DNA from: Opisthocomus hoazin
Lineage: Eukaryota; Chordata; Aves; Opisthocomiformes; Opisthocomidae
Direction of reading: 5' to 3'
Assembly: GCF_030867145.1 (NCBI RefSeq)
Contig: NC_134414.1
Coordinates: 131,142,465 to 131,206,464 of the forward strand
Length of the DNA: 64,000 bases
The number at the start of each line of letters is the position of its first letter. Within the stretch, counting starts at the first letter, position 1. This document shows, piece by piece, positions 58,518 to 64,000 of the stretch. The position numbers and the translations under genes were made by a program. The notes beneath the pieces were generated by a model. It searched no databases. It saw only the letters and a program-made list of their open reading frames with translations, and was not told the origin of the DNA.

Positions 58518-60500
58518 TGCCACTCGGCTCACTTTGCTACAAACTGTTGTAGAGCCGAGGCTGCATTTCATGAACAAAAATGTTTTGAAATGTATTTTAA
58601 AATACAGCTTATTTTCAGCTAAGCTGCATATGAAAAGTGCTTGTGATGTTTATTATTTCCTGCATGACATAGGACAACATGAGGAGGAACTGAGATTTTT
58701 TTGCTAGTTACGGCAGTGTGAGCTCTGGGTTTGGAAAGTCGATCTGCACACCTGTCAAGTAAAGAGTAGTCACAAAACTATTAATGCAAACCTGCATAGA
58801 CCTGCTAAATGTAACTTGCACACTCTGCAAGGAAAATGTTCATTTTAAAAAAAAATGTTGTTGTTAAAAGCAAAGGCCTTGATTAATCTTTCTCCATTTA
58901 CATCTATAGAATAGCATGTGCTGCTTTATAAGAAAAAAATGCTATTGCTTTTTCTCGCTGAGAAACTTCTGGCATCCCATAGAATTATTCTGTCAGAATA
59001 CACCTGGGGCAAGAATTGTGTTATCTTCCCTATAGTAAAGGTTAGGGGAGAGCTTCCCAATAGCTTTCTTGAATTCAACATAGAAAATGCGGAAAGCAAG
59101 ACCAAGCACTGGGAGCAGCAGAACCCTCAGTGATGACAGGGACATGTTGCCCTACAGGAGCAGGTCACCAGCTATAGGTGAATATCTGAGGCAGATTTCA
59201 GAGAAGCATGGACAGACAACCCACCTTGGTTTCTCAATGTGGGGTGGAAGCTGCTGAACCCTAGGGCTGCCGTAGAAGCAAAGAGAAGCTCAGCTGTTTA
59301 CAAGAGGAGCAGACCCTTGGGCAGGAGCTGGGTGGGTTGTCTCTGACATTGGTCACCCACTGACCCCAAGATAAAGCAGCAGACATGAGGACCTCCGTGC
59401 CTCCACAGGGGTTGCTCCTCCTCATCCCTTCCCTCCAGCCTGGGCATCCAGTGCGCATGTGGGTGCGGGCACCCAGGGCTACACCAGCAGCTCTGCAACC
59501 GGTCAGAGGAGAGGAGCGTGGGCTGCGTACTGGAAATGGAGGGCAGAGGAAGAGGACAGTTGGGGAAATGCCTGCAGTGAGGAACTTCCAACTAGTGATT
59601 CAGCAATATAGGATGTCCAGATCCAGATCAAGGTCTTCTGCTGACTGTGAGGTAAATTCTGCAGTCCCTAATACCAGACTAAACTCTGCCATGGGTTTCA
59701 GTGTATATTGATTTCCTTCACATCAACAAAAGTCATACATGAACAACAGGGCAAAATTTGACCATACAGTCTCATGCTCTTTGTTACGGTCTTTCTTTGC
59801 TGTAGTCTCCTGCTGGCACTGTAATTAGTTTTAATCTCAAACTCATGCTTGCAGCAGACTACAGCGCGTGTCCTCACTCGGCATAACCAGACTCCCTCTG
59901 CTGGAAAATGTCTGTATAGGTTATCTAGCCATTTAAAGGCAGTAAGTGAAATAACTTGTAAACAATGTCTTTTGTAGCAAATGTGTGTTCATTTACACTG
60001 TCCATTAGAACTGCAAAAATATTTTGACCTCTTCCCTAAACACTGGTATGTTTCTATGACACACACAGGCAGAAGGAGTTAGGAGCTAGTTTTTATCTTC
60101 AAAGTTGGACTCTGAACTGCATAAAAAGCTAAAACACTTATGGTAACCTTGTAATGCATTAATCCACCTAGTAAAGTTTCTTTCTTTCTTCTTCTGTAAC
60201 TGGAATCAAGTGTTGAATATTTTCCCTCTGTGGTCCTAACGGACCATCTCTTCTTGCCTTCTTTATCATGGATGACAGGACTCTGAGACTGACTTTACAG
60301 AAGCACCTGGACACGAAGTGTTGGGCACGTTGGTTTCTTTAGCAGCCACTTTTGAATACACTGTTAGAAACAAATGGAAAAGAGCACTAGCAAACAGAAT
60401 TTTAACGCAGGAATTGCTGTTATTTCCCAGGAATTTCAAGGGGTGTAGCTAATACTTTCCCATAAGAAATTAAGATCCCTGGTCCAAAACATTTACTGAA
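58518..60500. other. No gene recognised
   Basis: Mixed sequence, short ORFs only, no repeat identified. Confidence 0.4.
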
Positions 60501-60827
60501 TCAATGATATAAAGCAAATGGGGATACTATTATTAGAAGAAGTCCTGTTATAATCAGAATAACTTCAGCAGGATCCAAACCAGACACAACTTTATTTTTT
60601 TTCCAGTAGAATGCAATATCCAGTGCTTTCTCTTTTTTCTTGATACTAGACCAAAAAGTCTTGAGACAAGGTTCCGAGTTTGAAAGTACAGCTAGTGTAG
60701 CAGTTATGCCTGCTTCTCTCACTCCACTCCACCAATGCATCTCAGATGCCACCTCCTGAAACCACCTCCAAAGAGAGGAGTACCCAGTCCTCTGTCTCTT
60801 TCCTGGGGTTATCAATATAGGCACCAA
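60501..60827 (-). other. Unassigned ORF (108 codons) with a C-terminal hydrophobic helix
   Basis: The frame has a tryptophan-rich stretch (LWRWFQEVASEMHWW), a basic middle part with IKKKEKALD, and ends with a clear membrane-anchor-like run, EVILIITGLLLIIVSPFALY, just before its stop. No splice structure or family is recognised. The layout (Trp-rich region, basic region, C-terminal anchor) could be the tail of a degraded viral envelope-like gene or chance. Confidence 0.25.
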
Positions 60828-61573
60828 CTATACCGCGTAATTTATCTCTATGGAGAGGAGCAAGCTGGACTGACTCAAACATCGATTAGCTGGGAATTAG
60901 GAGAACTGTTTGCTCCTTCTCTGCAGTGCCAGCTCTGAACTGCAGACATTGAAACACCCAGCTGCTTGCAGCTCCTTCAGAGCACTGGTGTTCCCCTTTT
61001 CCAGTAATACAATGCTTTAAAAAATGACACACACTGGCTCCAGCAGCTCCAGTGTCACCTAGCATCTTCACCTTTGGTCTTTCCAGGAGTGCAAAATCTT
61101 ACTAAAAACCATTAAAGATGATACTGGGGATTCTCCAACCTTCTAGGTAGTATCTGGTAAAGTAGGATTTCTGCAGCAGCTTCAACACACAGATGTAGCC
61201 CTTTCAGTCACCAGCATTCAAGGTTTAGTCAAGGTCTGGAGAATGGGATCTATAACCCCCTTCCTCTACTCCCTACATTGCAAGTGGCAGAACATAAGGC
61301 CCTGGGAGTTTGTCACAATATCTCTGTGAAATCTGTGCATGCAGTCAAGTTCTAGGCTGCTGCCAGTCCCCGGGTCATCATGACAAATAACACATGGATC
61401 CAAATGTTTCTCCTTCGAGTGAAAGGAAATTTTTATCAGTCTTAAACAACCTCAACTCAGAATTTCTTTTGACTGGGTAATGAAATTGGAATGAGTGCCC
61501 TGAATGAATGATGAACATTATGGTTGATGTTTGTTGACCTTATAATTGAGACCTGAATTAGGCTACTATGGGA

Positions 61574-63849
61574 CTATATTTGTCCCATGCAAAAGGGGTC
61601 AAAGGAAAGGAAATCTGTTGTTTGAAGTAGCCTCATCTCCACTGTGAGTAGGTGGAACTTGGCACAAATGAGGAGTAAATGAAATTTTTTTTGCATCCCA
61701 AATTCTGGGCTAACCTGTGAGTGCCACTCCTGCACAGGTGAGAGCAGCCCAAAGTTGCTTTGTTCTCCCTGAGGACCTTTTACTGCTGCTGAGACCATCA
61801 GCACAAAGGAATGCCCTAACTATTCCTCTCTCCCAGGCATAATCCTGTGCTAGCTCTGGGAAGGTTAACCTAAAATCACTCTAGCTGCTTTGTGACAGCC
61901 AAAATTCTCTGTAGAGGAGTCCTCAGGGATTAGACCCACTAGATTTAAAATGCTTATGAGAGACATGTAAGATGTGTTTTGTGCATACAGGAAGAGGAGA
62001 ATATCAACTGAGATCCATTGCATAAAGGTCCAGGAAGGGCTGCTTTCCAAAGGGCCAAAATCTTAGCATCCACCTCATATAATGGGATATGGTTGCAGGG
62101 AAGGCCAGGGGAATGGTGTCCATCCTCAAGCTTTGGAGCAAAAAGACAGCTCCTTTTTGATACTTCAGGATTAGGAATAGCACTAATTCACCAGGCTGAG
62201 GACTCTCTGTAAGGACTCCATTGGCTTTTTGATGAAAATTCATATACAACCGCCACAAGTTTTGGTGGGTCTTCTCAATACAGCAAAACTCTGTCAATCG
62301 GTTTAGAAATTGTATGGACTGAAGCATTTTGACAAACATACAAGAAGGACAATAATGCATCAAATATGACAGAATATTAATATTTGATGTTCCTTGTGTC
62401 ACTTCTTTCTCCTATTTTCTGTCTGGCCTCAGAGACAAGACATAGCTGAGAGAAGGTACCTTTTCCCACAGTGCAGTAGAGACTGCGTTACGATTCAGAG
62501 GGGTCTTCTTAATAGGAAGAATATCATCTGCCAATCCCATCTAAAACAACAGAGTAAGTGGAAATCAACAGCCTACAAGCAAAATTTTCTATGATGGGTG
62601 GGTTTCTTTCAGCATTTGTTCATACACATTTACCGAAAGCTCTGTCACAACAGCTGCAGGCAGGGCATTATCTATGAAGCTTGCTGGATTTCAAGATTCA
62701 CTTCTCTCATTGAATGACTACATTTTGGCTGCAATATCCTTCTGGACCTATTTCAAAACCTGTTTGTTTTCAATGGTTTTGGCAGATGGCTGTATAAACT
62801 GAAGGTCCCATGATTATGATTCATTTCTGTGCAAATAATTTTTGCTATCAGGTTTGAGTATATCTTTATGTGATTTTATACTATTCATATGTACACTGAA
62901 TATGTTCAGAGCCAGGACTGTGCTTACCCAAATACCATCTTTTGTGCTGAAGAACAAAAAACTATAGGTGAACATTTTAATTTTTTCATATTTAATATTA
63001 AGTTTCTTTTTTGATGGGTATTATATTCCTGTTCAGTTATGCATCGCGGTTGTTTCATTTTATTTATGCATTTAAATATTTCTCACATTTTCCTAGGAAG
63101 AGTTGTTGCGATCATGTACAGAAATTATAGCTATTGCTTCATTTTGTGTTTGTGGGGTCTGGCACTTTATATGTGATATGTTAACAAGTACACAAAGTTT
63201 AATCCAACCTCAAAACCATGCTGCAATTAATCAATACCTCTGAAGCACTCAAGCATAAATATTTTACTTTGGGAATGCCCACCTAAAAGATGAGGTAACC
63301 ACACTGGACGTTCTCTTCTTAGTTCTCTCATAAAACACAGGGGTATAACTGGATCTTGCTCTTTAAATGCTTGTATGTACCCATGACCTAACTTCGCACA
63401 GGAGCATTTTCTAGTTAGCCTGAAGCGATAGGAAGGATCCACAGAGAAGAGCGTTTTACCAGAGCATTGTCTCCCACCTGTGAGACACAGCAAGTTTAAA
63501 ATGTCCTTCACGGGCCTCTGAGTCACGTCAGCTTTTGGTAGCCAGCTCACACTGGGAGCACTAGCCTACTGCTGCTGCCCAGTGGTTCCCCTCTCTTGTG
63601 AAGTTGTTCCAGGTTTTCAATATTACCTGTTAATGAGCATTTTGGAAAAGATATTTTTTGGTCCCTTTGTCTTTGCGTACCACTAACTGACTTCTTTGGT
63701 GTCCAAGGTTTGAACTCTGATGTAACTTGTAGCCATCCCACTCTTGGAAAGAGCAGAAAAAGCAAACAGTGTTTGCCTAGGAATGGGTATGTGTGCAGAA
63801 AACACCCACAGCGAGCTCCTCTGCTCTGGGAATTGGGGATGGTAATCAA
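61574..63849 (-). other. Cluster of unassigned broken minus-strand ORFs
   Basis: Open stretches at 61574-61804, 61865-62050, 62004-62402, 63227-63550 and 63547-63849 overlap in different frames. Some are cysteine-rich (around 63.4 kb) or proline-containing (62.2 kb). The density of protein-like text on one strand suggests a decayed multi-frame element, possibly retroviral, but I could place no diagnostic motif (no YxDD, integrase zinc finger or LTR). Confidence 0.2.
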
Positions 63850-64000
63850 GGCAGTGACTATTTTTTGTCAGTCACAACTGAACTAGTGACCTGCTGTGAA
63901 AATGAAAACCCTCTGGAGTCTTGCTGACTACTTGTATATCCCAGTTCCACTTCCTGTGGAAACAGAAATATCAGCCATGCCATTGCAATCCGATTCCTCT

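Overview
This window is avian nuclear DNA. The evidence is AT-rich, intron-dominated sequence with GT-AG split vertebrate genes, CR1 LINE fragments ending in the (ATTCTATG)n tail typical of birds, a probable solo retroviral LTR, one strong CpG island, and long C/G homopolymers.

Two genes are securely readable, both on the minus strand. TMEM45A (coding 38743 down to 31315) is complete: five coding exons join in phase into a 275-residue protein with no break. ADGRG7 (GPR128, an adhesion GPCR; coding from 20860 down to 320) is present as its first twelve coding exons. They give 573 residues: N-terminal hydrophobic segment, EGF-like module, GAIN/GPS region and the 7TM domain to about TM4. The remaining exons lie beyond the left edge. 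Transcription order TMEM45A then ADGRG7 is the order I know from human 3q12, where TFG follows and LNP1/TOMM70 precede. I found no TFG, LNP1 or TOMM70 exons here.

Layout: 1-20860, ADGRG7 exons and introns, with two minus-strand CR1 remnants (about 8979-9310 and 12945-14415) and a probable solo LTR (17439-17813, plus strand). 20861-31314, the ADGRG7/TMEM45A intergenic interval, with a 109-bp tandem duplication at 26058-26275 and, at 27108-28500 on the minus strand, two or three phase-compatible exon-like segments I cannot assign to a known gene. 31315-38749, TMEM45A coding exons. 38750-49854, probable TMEM45A intron 1. 49855 to about 50270, a CpG island with a minus-strand splice donor, the likely TMEM45A promoter and 5' noncoding exon. 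50270-64000, mostly noncoding sequence with one long broken plus-strand CR1 (about 56470-58517), a short CR1 tail (54648-54715), an AT microsatellite, and unassigned minus-strand ORF remnants at 60.5-63.9 kb.

The two genes are unrelated in mechanism: a multi-pass TMEM45-family membrane protein and an orphan adhesion GPCR. Nothing here resembles an operon, CRISPR array or prokaryotic system. Exon boundaries were read by hand from splice signals, reading frame and remembered similarity to the human proteins; no alignment was run.
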